Shown piece by piece: positions 7,153-14,041 of a stretch of 16,092 nucleotides of DNA (position 1 is the first letter of the stretch; every line of letters begins with the position of its first letter). The stretch is from an uncultured Eubacteriales bacterium (GTDB lineage Bacteria > Bacillota > Clostridia > Oscillospirales > Oscillospiraceae). The DNA lies in assembly GCA_900321335.1 (NCBI GenBank), contig ONVR01000159.1:1-16092 (forward strand), read 5' to 3'. The notes below the pieces were generated by a model, which saw only the letters and a program-made list of their open reading frames with translations, searched no databases and was not told the origin of the DNA. The position numbers and the translations under genes were made by a program.

Positions 7153-7186
7153 AAAAATGCCGGATTCGGAGACCCGAATCCGGCAT
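7153..7186 (-). terminator. Intrinsic terminator behind the zinc-ribbon/Ig-like protein gene
   Basis: A perfect 13-bp stem (7157-7169 with 7174-7186) and a 4-base loop, read on the minus strand, are followed by TTTTTCTT. It starts 14 bases after the TAA stop and ends about 20 bases before the ATG of the DUF3786 gene. Confidence 0.87.
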
Positions 7187-7200
7187 CGTCTTATTGGGGT

Positions 7201-7923
7201 TTAGCCTACGCGGATCAGGCAGGTTGTCTCCTGATCGCCTACCTTCAGTACCAGATCGGCGGAGCCTTCGCCAATGGCGGAGACGGTTCCGTCCTGCAGT
7301 ACCGTGAACACGCTGTCGTTGCTGCTGGACCAGACGACCTTGACCTCTGCGTCCTCCGGGGTGACGTTGTAGTACGCGTCGAACTGGAGTTCCTCCTGCA
7401 GGCTCATGGTCACGTCGTCCTTCGCCTCGCCCAGATAGTCAATGCTCAGGTCCGTAACCACAGGCGCCGCGGGCGTTGTGGGCTGGGTCGTGGTGCCGGG
7501 ATCTGTCGTGGTGCCGGGCTGGGTCGTGGTGCCGGGATGGGTCCCTACGTTGGGATCCGTCGTAGTGGGATCCGTCGTGGTAGAGGGGTTCGTGGTCGTA
7601 CCGGGGTCCGTACCTTCAACAGACGTGATGTCCTCACCGCTGTTCAGGCCGTCCTTGTTCACGTCCTCCACCTGGGTGTCGACCTTGCCGCTATTCTTGT
7701 CAGAGCGGTTGGCATTCACGCTGGAGATCACAAGGACCACCACCGCCACGATCAGCAAAACGAGGATCAGAATGCCGATGAGCAGCTTCGCAGTGGAATT
7801 GCTCTCATAATCCGCGTGCTTACCGTTTTTATTTCTTCTGGCGCCGCAGTACGGGCACCTGCTTTTCAAGCTTGAGTACGTTCTGTCGCATCTTCCGCAT
7901 TTCACTTCTGCCATAAGACTCAT
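7201..7923 (-). CDS. Zinc-ribbon, single-pass membrane protein with Thr/Pro linker and Ig-like (Big2) domain
   Basis: 240 residues. An N-terminal zinc ribbon has CGRC (9-12) and CPYC (23-26). A basic stretch leads to one hydrophobic helix (about 46-66), then an acidic segment with DVNKDGLNSGED (86-97), which resembles a single EF-hand/dockerin calcium loop. A low-complexity Thr/Pro/Asp linker (about 104-150) follows, and a C-terminal domain ends in WSSSNDSVFTVLQDGTVSAIGEGSADLVLKV, the signature of bacterial Ig-like domain 2. The predicted topology is ribbon inside, Ig domain outside. Such proteins are common in clostridia and poorly characterised; a cell-envelope adhesion or sensing role is inference. 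The start is supported by GGGGAGG just upstream and a good promoter at 7964-7992. The linker is encoded by short DNA repeats and may vary in length between strains. Confidence 0.85.
   Translation of the reverse strand: MSLMAEVKCGRCDRTYSSLKSRCPYCGARRNKNGKHADYESNSTAKLLIGILILVLLIVAVVVLVISSVNANRSDKNSGKVDTQVEDVNKDGLNSGEDITSVEGTDPGTTTNPSTTTDPTTTDPNVGTHPGTTTQPGTTTDPGTTTQPTTPAAPVVTDLSIDYLGEAKDDVTMSLQEELQFDAYYNVTPEDAEVKVVWSSSNDSVFTVLQDGTVSAIGEGSADLVLKVGDQETTCLIRVG
7470..7613 (-). repeat. Short imperfect tandem repeats encoding the Thr/Pro linker
   Basis: Repeated units built on GTCGTGGTGCCGGG (as read on the + strand) encode runs of PGTTT, DPTTT and QPTTT. The repeats are imperfect but close enough for slippage or recombination to change linker length. 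Confidence 0.7.
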
Positions 7924-7963
7924 GCTTACCTCCCCTGTTCGTATTCCGGTTGGATTGAATTTG

Positions 7964-7992
7964 ATTTTACATCAAATTTCCAGCTTAGTCAA
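7964..7992 (-). promoter_or_regulatory. Sigma-A-type promoter for the zinc-ribbon/Ig-like protein gene
   Basis: On the minus strand the -35 is TTGACT (7987-7992) and the -10 is TAAAAT (7964-7969), with a 17-base spacer. The surrounding region is strikingly AT-rich compared with the rest of the window, as expected of a promoter. Confidence 0.75.
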
Positions 7993-8071
7993 CGAATTTG
8001 AATGAATTAACATAAAATTTATATTTTTGCTTCAGTTCTGATGGAACTGCTCGCGTCAGGCAGGGGATCGA

Positions 8072-9844
8072 TTACTGCAGGTTTCCGGCCAGAAGCTCCA
8101 GCTCCTCGGTGAGCGCCTTGGGCAGCTTCTCGCCAAACTTGGTGTAGAACTCGCGGATGCCGTCCACTTCCTCCTGCCACAGAGCCCTGTCCACGCTCAG
8201 CAGGCTGCGCAGCGTCTCCTCGTCCACGCCGGAGTCCTCCAGGTCGATGTCCTCGGGCCGGGGCAGGTAGCCGATGGGTGAATCCACGGCCTCCGCCTCG
8301 TCAAAGCAGCGGGCCATGATCCACTCCAGCACCCGCATATTATCGCCGAAGCCGGGCCAGATGAAGTGCCCCTCGTCATCGGTGCGGAACCAGTTGACGT
8401 TGAAGATCTTGGGGGGATTCTTGATGAGCTTGCCCATGTCCAGCCAGTGCTGCCAGTAATCCGCCATGTGATAGCCGCAGAAGGGGAGCATGGCCATGGG
8501 GTCGCGGCGTACAACGCCTACGGCGCCGGCGGCGGCGGCAGTGGTCTCGGAGGCCATGATAGAGCCTACGAACACGCCGTGCTGCCAGCTTCTGGACTGG
8601 TAGACCAGGGGCGCGGTCCTGGCACGCCTGCCGCCGAAGACGATAGCGGACAGGGGCACACCGGTGCTGCTGTCAAATTCCGGCGACACGCAGGGGCAGT
8701 TCTTGGCCGGAGCGGTAAACCGGGAGTTGGGGTGGGCCGCCTTGTTGCCGGAAGCGGGGTCATAGGGGTTGCCCTGCCAATCCTCCATGTGGGGCGGGAT
8801 CTCCTTGGTCAGACCCTCCCACCATACGGTGTTGTCGTCCAGATTGTGGGCCACGTTGGTAAAGATGGTGCCCTGCATGGTGGCCGCCAGGGCGTTGGGG
8901 TTGGATTTTTTGTTGGTGCCGGGGGCCACGCCGAAAAAGCCGTTTTCCGGGTTCACGGCCCAGAGGCGGCCGTCCTCCCCCACGCGGATCCAAGCGATAT
9001 CGTCGCCCACGCACCAGACCTTCCAGCCCTTCTTCCGGTACTTCTCCGGGGGAATGAGCATGGCAAGGTTCGTCTTGCCGCAGGCGGAGGGGAAGGCCGC
9101 GGCCAGATACCGGACCTCGCCCTGGGGGTTCTCAAGGCCCAGGATCAGCATGTGCTCCGCCATCCAGTTCTCCTGTCTGCCCAGATTGGAGGCGATACGC
9201 AGGGCAAAGCACTTCTTGCCCTGAAGCACGTTGCCGCCGTAGTTGGAGTTGACGGAGACGATCTCGTTGGTCTCCGGGAAGTGGACGATATACTTGTCCT
9301 CTTTGTTCAGATTGCACTGGCAATGGATGCCCTTGATGAAATTGCTGTCCTCGCCCATGGCGTCCAGGACCTGCTTGCCCATCCGGGTCATGATGGCCAT
9401 ATTGAGCACCACGTAAATGGAGTCGGACAGCTCAATGCCGTACTTGGCAAAGGGAGAACCCACCACAGACATGGAGTAAGGGATCACGTACATGGTCCGC
9501 CCTTCCATGGCGCCGTCACAGATGCCGCCCTTGCCGAAGAGCATCTGCCGCATCTTGTCCGGGGCCATCCAGTGATTGGTGGGACCGGCGTCCTCCTCCT
9601 TCTCGCAGCAGATCAGGGTCCTGTCCTCCACCCGGGCCACGTCGTTGGGGTCCGTCCGATGCAGGTAGCAGCCGGGGAGCTTTTCCTGATTGAGTTTGAT
9701 GAGGATCCCCTCTTCCACGGCCTGCCGGCGCAGCTGCTCAAGCTGCTCCTCACTGCCGTCGATCCATACGATCCGGTCGGGCCGGGTCATCTTCACCACG
9801 CCGTCGATCCAGTCCAGCACGGCCTTGTTTTCTGTAAGCGCCAT
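8072..9844 (-). CDS. pckG: Phosphoenolpyruvate carboxykinase (GTP)
   Basis: 590 residues, the normal length of the GTP-dependent family. It interconverts oxaloacetate plus GTP with PEP, CO2 and GDP in the cytosol, serving gluconeogenesis or, in fermenting anaerobes, PEP carboxylation towards C4 acids. Family blocks are all present: ARVEDRT (70-76), GPTNHW, GRTMYVIPYSM (115-125), SNYGGNVLQGKKCFALRIAS, the P-loop FPSACGKTN (251-259), DDIAW, and NPENGFFGVAPGT. A small departure is SMSVVGSP where SMGPVGSP is usual. The start follows AAAGGAG about 12 bases upstream. The gene is monocistronic, with its own promoter and a long structured leader. No convincing terminator follows: only a 6-bp hairpin near 8025-8045, without a T-run, precedes the next promoter. 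Confidence 0.97.
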   Translation of the reverse strand: MALTENKAVLDWIDGVVKMTRPDRIVWIDGSEEQLEQLRRQAVEEGILIKLNQEKLPGCYLHRTDPNDVARVEDRTLICCEKEEDAGPTNHWMAPDKMRQMLFGKGGICDGAMEGRTMYVIPYSMSVVGSPFAKYGIELSDSIYVVLNMAIMTRMGKQVLDAMGEDSNFIKGIHCQCNLNKEDKYIVHFPETNEIVSVNSNYGGNVLQGKKCFALRIASNLGRQENWMAEHMLILGLENPQGEVRYLAAAFPSACGKTNLAMLIPPEKYRKKGWKVWCVGDDIAWIRVGEDGRLWAVNPENGFFGVAPGTNKKSNPNALAATMQGTIFTNVAHNLDDNTVWWEGLTKEIPPHMEDWQGNPYDPASGNKAAHPNSRFTAPAKNCPCVSPEFDSSTGVPLSAIVFGGRRARTAPLVYQSRSWQHGVFVGSIMASETTAAAAGAVGVVRRDPMAMLPFCGYHMADYWQHWLDMGKLIKNPPKIFNVNWFRTDDEGHFIWPGFGDNMRVLEWIMARCFDEAEAVDSPIGYLPRPEDIDLEDSGVDEETLRSLLSVDRALWQEEVDGIREFYTKFGEKLPKALTEELELLAGNLQ

Positions 9845-9868
9845 TTTTCTGTTCCGCTCCTTTCAAAT

Positions 9869-9900
9869 TGCTGCACAGGCCGGAGACCCGCTGCGCAGCA
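9869..9900 (-). promoter_or_regulatory. Stem-loop in the PEP carboxykinase leader
   Basis: Ten-base arms (9869-9878 and 9891-9900, one G-T pair) enclose a smaller CGG/CCG stem in the loop. It sits just upstream of the AAAGGAG ribosome binding site of the gene. There is no T-run, so it would act, if at all, on mRNA stability or translation. Confidence 0.5.
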
Positions 9901-9927
9901 TTTGTTTCAATTTCAAATGGGATCTGC

Positions 9928-9941
9928 CTGTGAAAACACAG
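9928..9941. promoter_or_regulatory. Palindrome CTGTG-AAAA-CACAG near the PEP carboxykinase transcription start
   Basis: Two 5-base arms with a 4-base spacer lie about 5-18 bases downstream of the predicted transcription start. The position suits a repressor site; the regulator is not identifiable. Confidence 0.35.
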
Positions 9942-9952
9942 TTCCAATTTTT

Positions 9953-9980
9953 ATTGTACACGATTTTTGAATTTTCTCAA
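9953..9980 (-). promoter_or_regulatory. Promoter of the PEP carboxykinase gene
   Basis: On the minus strand the -35 is TTGAGA (9975-9980) and the -10 is TACAAT (9953-9958), with a 16-base spacer. The leader would be about 100 bases long. The promoter lies in the gap after the glycosylase gene. Confidence 0.65.
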
Positions 9981-9983
9981 TAG

Positions 9984-10607
9984 TTATTTTCCCCTAATTT
10001 GCCTTTTCTCCCGTTTTTCGTCATCAGCGGGCACGGAGACAAAAGGACTGCCCGCCACGGTAAACCGCCACAGGGCGTCCCGGCACTTCTCGGCGTAGGC
10101 CACCCCGATCCTGCGGGAGGCCAGGACCTGTCCCGGTGCCTCTCCCCGGAGCAGATACAGTCCGCCGGGCCGGGTCAGATCGGCGCCGTAGCAGTCCATG
10201 GTGATGCCCAGGGCCTGGGACAGCTTTCCCGGTCCGGCGCACAGGTTCCGCAGCCGGTCCGTCCTCCGGCGCCGGCTCATCAGCTCCGTTCCCTCCAGCG
10301 GCTCCAGCGCCCGAAGCAGGATCGCCTCCGGTGCATCGGTTGCCCCGGAGGTGACGTTCATGCAGAAGTGCAGGCCGTAGATCCTGTACACATAGGCAAG
10401 GCCCTTGCCCTCGTACTGGACCTGTACGCGTTTGGTGCTCTTTTTATAGCTGTGGGCCGCGTCGTCCAGCTTGCCCAGATACGCCTCCGTCTCCACGATG
10501 ATCCCGGCGGTCACACCCTCCGGCGTCTCGTGGACCAGGATCTGGCCCAGCAGCTCACGGGCCACGGTGAGGGTGTCCCGCATGTAGAATTCCCGGGGCA
10601 GGATCAC
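9984..10607 (-). CDS. DNA-3-methyladenine glycosylase (AAG/MPG family)
   Basis: 207 residues, typical for the bacterial AAG family. It removes alkylated or deaminated purines from DNA as the first step of base excision repair. Visible hallmarks are FYMRDTLTVARELLG at the N-terminus, IVETEAY (37-43) with the catalytic glutamate at 41 and the base-stacking tyrosine at 43, DDAAHS with histidine 52, and YVYRIYGLHFCMNV (72-85). The start codon is GTG, and its GTGA overlaps the TGA stop of rsmA by four bases, with GGAGG about six bases upstream, so translation is probably coupled to RsmA. The pairing is of one repair gene with one ribosome-maturation gene and has no obvious functional logic beyond shared expression. 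Confidence 0.93.
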   Translation of the reverse strand: MILPREFYMRDTLTVARELLGQILVHETPEGVTAGIIVETEAYLGKLDDAAHSYKKSTKRVQVQYEGKGLAYVYRIYGLHFCMNVTSGATDAPEAILLRALEPLEGTELMSRRRRTDRLRNLCAGPGKLSQALGITMDCYGADLTRPGGLYLLRGEAPGQVLASRRIGVAYAEKCRDALWRFTVAGSPFVSVPADDEKREKRQIRGK

Positions 10608-11464
10608 AGGAGCCCTCCGATCTGCCGGCTCAGGGCCGCAAATTCCGTCAGGTTCAGACGCTCTCCCCGGACGGCAGGCTCCAGATCGCAGGCGGAAATC
10701 GCCTGCTCCACCTGCTGTTTGGTCAGTTCCCGGGAAAACCCGGCGCTCAAGGCGTTGAGCAGGGTCTTCCGCCGCTGGGCGAAGGCGGCCCGGACCACCC
10801 GGAAAAACAGGCTCTCATCCGGCACGGTCACTGCCTTTTCCCGCCGCATCTCCATACGGATCACAGAGGAGTGCACCTTGGGCTGGGGCATAAAGCAGGA
10901 GGGCGGCACGTCAAAGAGGAGCTTTGGCTCCGTATGATAGGCGGCAAACACGGAAAAGGCCCCATAGTCCCCGTCACCCGGTCCGGCACAGATCCGCCGG
11001 GCCACCTCCCGCTGGATCATGACGGTGACGGCGTCAAACAGGCCCGAACCGATGAGCTTTGTCAGCACGGGAGACGTAATATTGTAGGGCAGATTGGCGC
11101 AGACCATCCGGGGCATACCGGGCATGGTCTCCTCCAGCAGAGCCGGCAAATCCGTTTTCATCACATCCCCGAAGCGGAGGGTCAGATTGGCATACTGCCC
11201 CACCGTCTCCGCCAGAAGCGGTTCCAGGGACCGGTCCAGCTCCACTGCCGTGACCTTTCCCGCCCGCCGGCACAGGCAGGCCGTCAGCGCGCCGATGCCG
11301 GGTCCGATCTCCAGTACCCCCCAGGTCCCGTCAGCTCCCGATGCCTCTGCGATCCGGGCGGGCACCGAGGGGTCGATCAGAAAATTCTGGCCCATGGATT
11401 TGGAGAAGCGAAACCCGTACCGGTCCAGCAGCGCTCTGATCTGCGTGGGTGAACAAAGTTCCAT
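10604..11464 (-). CDS. rsmA: 16S rRNA (adenine1518-N6/adenine1519-N6)-dimethyltransferase
   Basis: 286 residues (KsgA/RsmA family). It dimethylates two adjacent adenosines in the 3'-terminal hairpin of 16S rRNA using S-adenosylmethionine, late in 30S assembly. It shows KSMGQNFLID (22-31), the SAM motif LEIGPGIGALT (51-61), the VELD acidic loop, and the catalytic NLPYNI (124-129) that contacts the target adenine. The C-terminal domain contains FAQRRKTLLNAL. The start chosen is the ATG at 11464, with GGGAGG five to six bases upstream; an in-frame ATG at 11494 would lie before that ribosome site. It is the first gene of a two-gene unit with the glycosylase and is transcribed divergently from the XRE regulator. 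It is not the Erm resistance branch: length and NLPY context are those of the housekeeping enzyme. Confidence 0.96.
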   Translation of the reverse strand: MELCSPTQIRALLDRYGFRFSKSMGQNFLIDPSVPARIAEASGADGTWGVLEIGPGIGALTACLCRRAGKVTAVELDRSLEPLLAETVGQYANLTLRFGDVMKTDLPALLEETMPGMPRMVCANLPYNITSPVLTKLIGSGLFDAVTVMIQREVARRICAGPGDGDYGAFSVFAAYHTEPKLLFDVPPSCFMPQPKVHSSVIRMEMRREKAVTVPDESLFFRVVRAAFAQRRKTLLNALSAGFSRELTKQQVEQAISACDLEPAVRGERLNLTEFAALSRQIGGLL

Positions 11465-11503
11465 TTTTTCCTCCCCGTCTTGCAAAAATCTCATATTACC
11501 TGT

Positions 11504-11533
11504 AATCTATCATCAGACAAAGCCCATTGTCAA
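11504..11533 (-). promoter_or_regulatory. Promoter of the rsmA-glycosylase unit
   Basis: On the minus strand the -35 is a perfect TTGACA (11528-11533), the -10 is TAGATT (11504-11509) with a TG extension, and the spacer is 18 bases. The ATCATCAGA motif discussed with the regulator lies in the spacer next to the -10. Confidence 0.7.
11509..11517 (+). promoter_or_regulatory. Motif ATCATCAGA, copy 1 (inside the rsmA promoter)
   Basis: Nine bases identical to a second copy at 11602-11610 in the same intergenic region. It occupies the spacer adjoining the rsmA -10, where a bound protein would block polymerase. Confidence 0.4.
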
Positions 11534-11544
11534 CCACCGGTTGA
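11530..11544. promoter_or_regulatory. Inverted repeat TCAACC-ACC-GGTTGA over the rsmA -35
   Basis: Perfect 6-base arms with a 3-base spacer overlap the -35 hexamer of rsmA. A candidate repressor site; it may also be chance in a short gap. Confidence 0.35.
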
Positions 11545-11566
11545 AGGGTACCCGCCGGACGGGCGC

Positions 11567-11595
11567 TTCTCATGGGCCCGGAAATGCATTATTCT
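11567..11595 (+). promoter_or_regulatory. Weak candidate promoter of the XRE-TPR regulator
   Basis: TTCTCA (11567-11572) and TATTCT (11590-11595) lie 17 bases apart, each matching consensus at four of six positions. No better + strand promoter is visible between the divergent genes. The palindrome at 11593-11610 overlaps its -10 and start. Confidence 0.3.
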
Positions 11596-11610
11596 GATGC
11601 CATCATCAGA
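11593..11610. promoter_or_regulatory. Palindrome TCTGATG-CCAT-CATCAGA before the XRE-TPR gene
   Basis: Perfect 7-base arms with a 4-base spacer end just before the AAGGAGAA ribosome binding site. Its right arm includes the second copy of ATCATCAGA. The place and symmetry suit an autoregulatory operator for the dimeric HTH protein encoded next to it. Confidence 0.5.
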
Positions 11611-11623
11611 AAGGAGAACATCC

Positions 11624-12655
11624 ATGAAAGATTTCGGAAAACGCATCAAAGCCTTCCGGCTCCGGCAGGATCTGACCCAGGAGCGGCTCGCCGAACTGCT
11701 GGGCGTCTCCGCCCAGGCCGTTTCCAAGTGGGAAAACGACGTGAACTGCCCGGACATTTCCCTGCTGCCGGAATTGAGCGCCGTTCTTGGCGTGACCCTG
11801 GACGAGCTGTTCGACACAGGCGTGGAGACGCACCTGTACCGGATCGAGAAGATGCTCGAGGCCGGGAAAAAGCTGTCCGAGGAGGATTTTCACTACGCCG
11901 AGGCCCAGCTCAGGCAGGGCTGCAGCGGCGGCGAATACCGGGGCCGGTGTCTGACCATGCTGGCGGACCTGTATCTGACAAGAGCGGACAAATACAAGGA
12001 TATGGCGGCAGAGCTTGCCATCCAGGCTCTCGCTGTCGACCCCTGGAAGCATGACAACCACGCCATTCTCTGCAAGGCAAAAGACGGCGCCCTGCCGGAC
12101 TGGTGCGCCGTCAACCACACGGAGCTGATCGACTGCTGCCGGGACTTTGTGGCGAAAAATCCGGACCACGCTCCGGGGTATCTGTGGTATCTGAACAACC
12201 TTATCGCCGACGGACGGCTGACTGAGGCCCGGCAGGTGCTCGAGCAGATGCGGAAGGTCCGGGACAGCTATCACTATGAGCTTTACCGGGGCTACATCGC
12301 CCAGAGGGCCGGTGACATGGCCGAGGCGGAGCGGTGCTGGGACGAGATGGTGGAGAAATACCCGGACGTATGGTTTGCCTGGAGCAGCCGGGCGGACACT
12401 TACGTATGGCAGGCGGCCTATGAGCCCGCCCTGCGCTTCTACCGGGAGGCGGCTGCCCGCCAGACGGACAGGCCCCGGTTCACGGACAACTATCTGAGCA
12501 TCGCCCAGATCTGTGAACTGACAGGGGATACCGCCGGGGCCGCGGAGGCCTATGGCCACGTGCTGGAGATCCTCCGGGACGACTGGTGCGTCACCGAGGG
12601 CGAGACGGTGGACGCCTACACGGAGAAGATCCGGAAGCTGCAGGAGCAGCGCTGA
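11624..12655 (+). CDS. XRE-family transcriptional regulator with TPR-like C-terminal domain
   Basis: 343 residues. Residues 1-65 form a Cro/C1-type helix-turn-helix (KRIKAFRLRQDLTQERLAELLG, then VSKWENDVNCPDI and LGVTLDELF), a form widespread in Firmicutes. The remaining 275 residues are helical with repeat-like units such as RGYIAQRAGDMAEAERCWDEM and ALRFYREAAARQTDRPRF, consistent with tetratricopeptide repeats. HTH-TPR proteins often sense a peptide or protein partner through the repeats, but no partner gene is visible here. The start at 11624 follows AAAGGAGAAC; the frame is open further upstream without a second ribosome site. It is divergent from rsmA, and the gap holds palindromes that could be its binding sites. 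A hairpin follows the stop, and pgk behind it has its own promoter, so this is probably not part of the glycolytic operon. Confidence 0.85.
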   Translation: MKDFGKRIKAFRLRQDLTQERLAELLGVSAQAVSKWENDVNCPDISLLPELSAVLGVTLDELFDTGVETHLYRIEKMLEAGKKLSEEDFHYAEAQLRQGCSGGEYRGRCLTMLADLYLTRADKYKDMAAELAIQALAVDPWKHDNHAILCKAKDGALPDWCAVNHTELIDCCRDFVAKNPDHAPGYLWYLNNLIADGRLTEARQVLEQMRKVRDSYHYELYRGYIAQRAGDMAEAERCWDEMVEKYPDVWFAWSSRADTYVWQAAYEPALRFYREAAARQTDRPRFTDNYLSIAQICELTGDTAGAAEAYGHVLEILRDDWCVTEGETVDAYTEKIRKLQEQR

Positions 12656-12664
12656 AGAAAGCGG

Positions 12665-12697
12665 CAAGCCGGGAGACGCATTTCGTTTCCCGGCTTG
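12665..12697 (+). terminator. Hairpin behind the XRE-TPR gene (weak terminator)
   Basis: A perfect 10-bp stem (12665-12674 with 12688-12697), extendable by two pairs, starts ten bases after the stop. It lacks a T-run, so termination would be incomplete or factor-assisted. Confidence 0.5.
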
Positions 12698-12730
12698 TCC
12701 CATGCCCCGAGAAAAATATACGCGGCCATA

Positions 12731-12759
12731 TTGAATCTTCCCGGAAAACGGTATACAAT
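12731..12759 (+). promoter_or_regulatory. Promoter of the pgk-tpiA-gpmI operon
   Basis: TTGAAT (12731-12736) and TACAAT (12754-12759) are 17 bases apart. The implied leader to the pgk ATG is about 40 bases, with GGAGG before the start. Confidence 0.7.
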
Positions 12760-12806
12760 GGAGTTGACAATTATGGCTGCTTTGCGGCTCAAAACGGAGG
12801 ATTAAA

Positions 12807-14000
12807 ATGGATTTCAACAAAAAATCTATTGACGAGCTGGACGTTTCCGGCAAAAAAATACTCCTGCGCTGCGACTTCAACGTGCCTCTGGACAAGCAGA
12901 CCGGCGCGATCACCGACGACGGCAGGATCCGTGCGACGCTGCCCACGGTGACCTATCTGCTGGACCACGGCGCGGCGGTGATCGCCTGCTCTCACCTGGG
13001 CCGTCCCAAGGGCGAATGGAAGGAGGAGCTCTCCCTCAAGCCCGTGGCGGCGCGGCTCTCCGCGCTTATCGACCGTCCGGTGAAGATGGCAAAGGACGTC
13101 ATCGGTCCAGACGCCAAAGCCCAGGCCGCAAAGCTCAAGGGCGGCGAGATCCTGCTGCTGGAAAATCTCCGCTTCCACAAGCAGGAGGAGAAAAACGACC
13201 CCGACTTTGCCAGGGAGCTGGCCTCCATGGCGGAGCTGTTTGTCACCGACTCCTTCGGCACGGCCCACCGGGCACACGCCTCTACAGAGGGTGTATCCCA
13301 CTATCTGCCCTCCGCCTGCGGCTTTCTCGTCGCCAGGGAACTGGGGCACCTTAACGGCGCGCTGAACAATCCCGCGCGCCCCTTCGTGGCGATCCTGGGT
13401 GGCTCCAAGGTCTCCGACAAGATGGGCGTGATCCGCAACCTGCTGGACAAAACCGACTATATCCTCATCGGCGGCGGCATGGCCTATACCTTTATTAAGG
13501 CCTCCGGCGGTGCCATCGGCAACTCCCTGTGTGAGGACGACCGTCTGGACGACGCAAGGCAGATGCTCCAGGCCGCGGCGGAAAAGGGCGTAAAGCTCGT
13601 CCTTCCCGTTGACACCGTGGCAGCGGATCGCTTTGCCGCCGACGCGGCGGCAGTCACCGTAAAAAGCGGCGAGATCCCCGCGGACTGTATGGGGCTGGAC
13701 ATCGGGCCCGAGGCCGCCAAAGCCTACGCCGCCATCATCCGGGACGCCGGAACGGTGGTCTGGAACGGCCCCATGGGCGTATTTGAGTTTGACCGCTTTG
13801 CCGCAGGCACCGAGAAGGTTGCCCTGGCACTGGCTGCATCCGACTGCATCTCCATCATCGGCGGCGGTGACAGCGCAGCCGCCATCCGCAAGTTCGGTCT
13901 GGCGGACAAGGTGACCCACGTGTGCACCGGCGGCGGCGCCAGCCTGGAATTCCTGGAGGGCAAGATCCTGCCGGGCATCGCCTGCATCGACGACAAATAA
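12807..14000 (+). CDS. pgk: Phosphoglycerate kinase
   Basis: 397 residues, the standard bacterial length. It transfers phosphate between 1,3-bisphosphoglycerate and ADP in glycolysis, in the cytosol. It shows LLRCDFNVPL (19-28), SHLGRP, ENLRFHKQEE, DSFGTAHRAHAS, LGGSKVSDKMGVI, NGPMGVFE and the C-terminal GGGDSAAA, so both substrate domains and the hinge are complete. The start has CGGAGGA seven bases upstream. It heads an operon with tpiA 41 bases behind and gpmI after that. The usual upstream neighbour gap, and its regulator cggR, are absent here; the preceding gene is an XRE-TPR regulator. Confidence 0.98.
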   Translation: MDFNKKSIDELDVSGKKILLRCDFNVPLDKQTGAITDDGRIRATLPTVTYLLDHGAAVIACSHLGRPKGEWKEELSLKPVAARLSALIDRPVKMAKDVIGPDAKAQAAKLKGGEILLLENLRFHKQEEKNDPDFARELASMAELFVTDSFGTAHRAHASTEGVSHYLPSACGFLVARELGHLNGALNNPARPFVAILGGSKVSDKMGVIRNLLDKTDYILIGGGMAYTFIKASGGAIGNSLCEDDRLDDARQMLQAAAEKGVKLVLPVDTVAADRFAADAAAVTVKSGEIPADCMGLDIGPEAAKAYAAIIRDAGTVVWNGPMGVFEFDRFAAGTEKVALALAASDCISIIGGGDSAAAIRKFGLADKVTHVCTGGGASLEFLEGKILPGIACIDDK

Positions 14001-14041
14001 CCGGCGGCGCGGCCGGATCGCGAAGGGATATCGGTACCGAA

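Noticed and set aside
8366..9970. Open frame of 534 codons on the + strand
   Set aside because: It is antisense to PEP carboxykinase and shows no family motif; a shadow frame.
10604..11464. Erm-type rRNA methylase (macrolide resistance)
   Set aside because: Length, NLPYNI and the C-terminal domain match the housekeeping RsmA; the gene is embedded in a housekeeping context with no mobile element.
12764..12790. Perfect TTGACA just after the pgk -10 as a second promoter
   Set aside because: No -10-like sequence lies 16-18 bases downstream; that place is occupied by the leader and ribosome site of pgk.
11606..12946. Open frame of 446 codons on the minus strand
   Set aside because: Antisense to the XRE-TPR regulator and extending into pgk; no motif or ribosome site.
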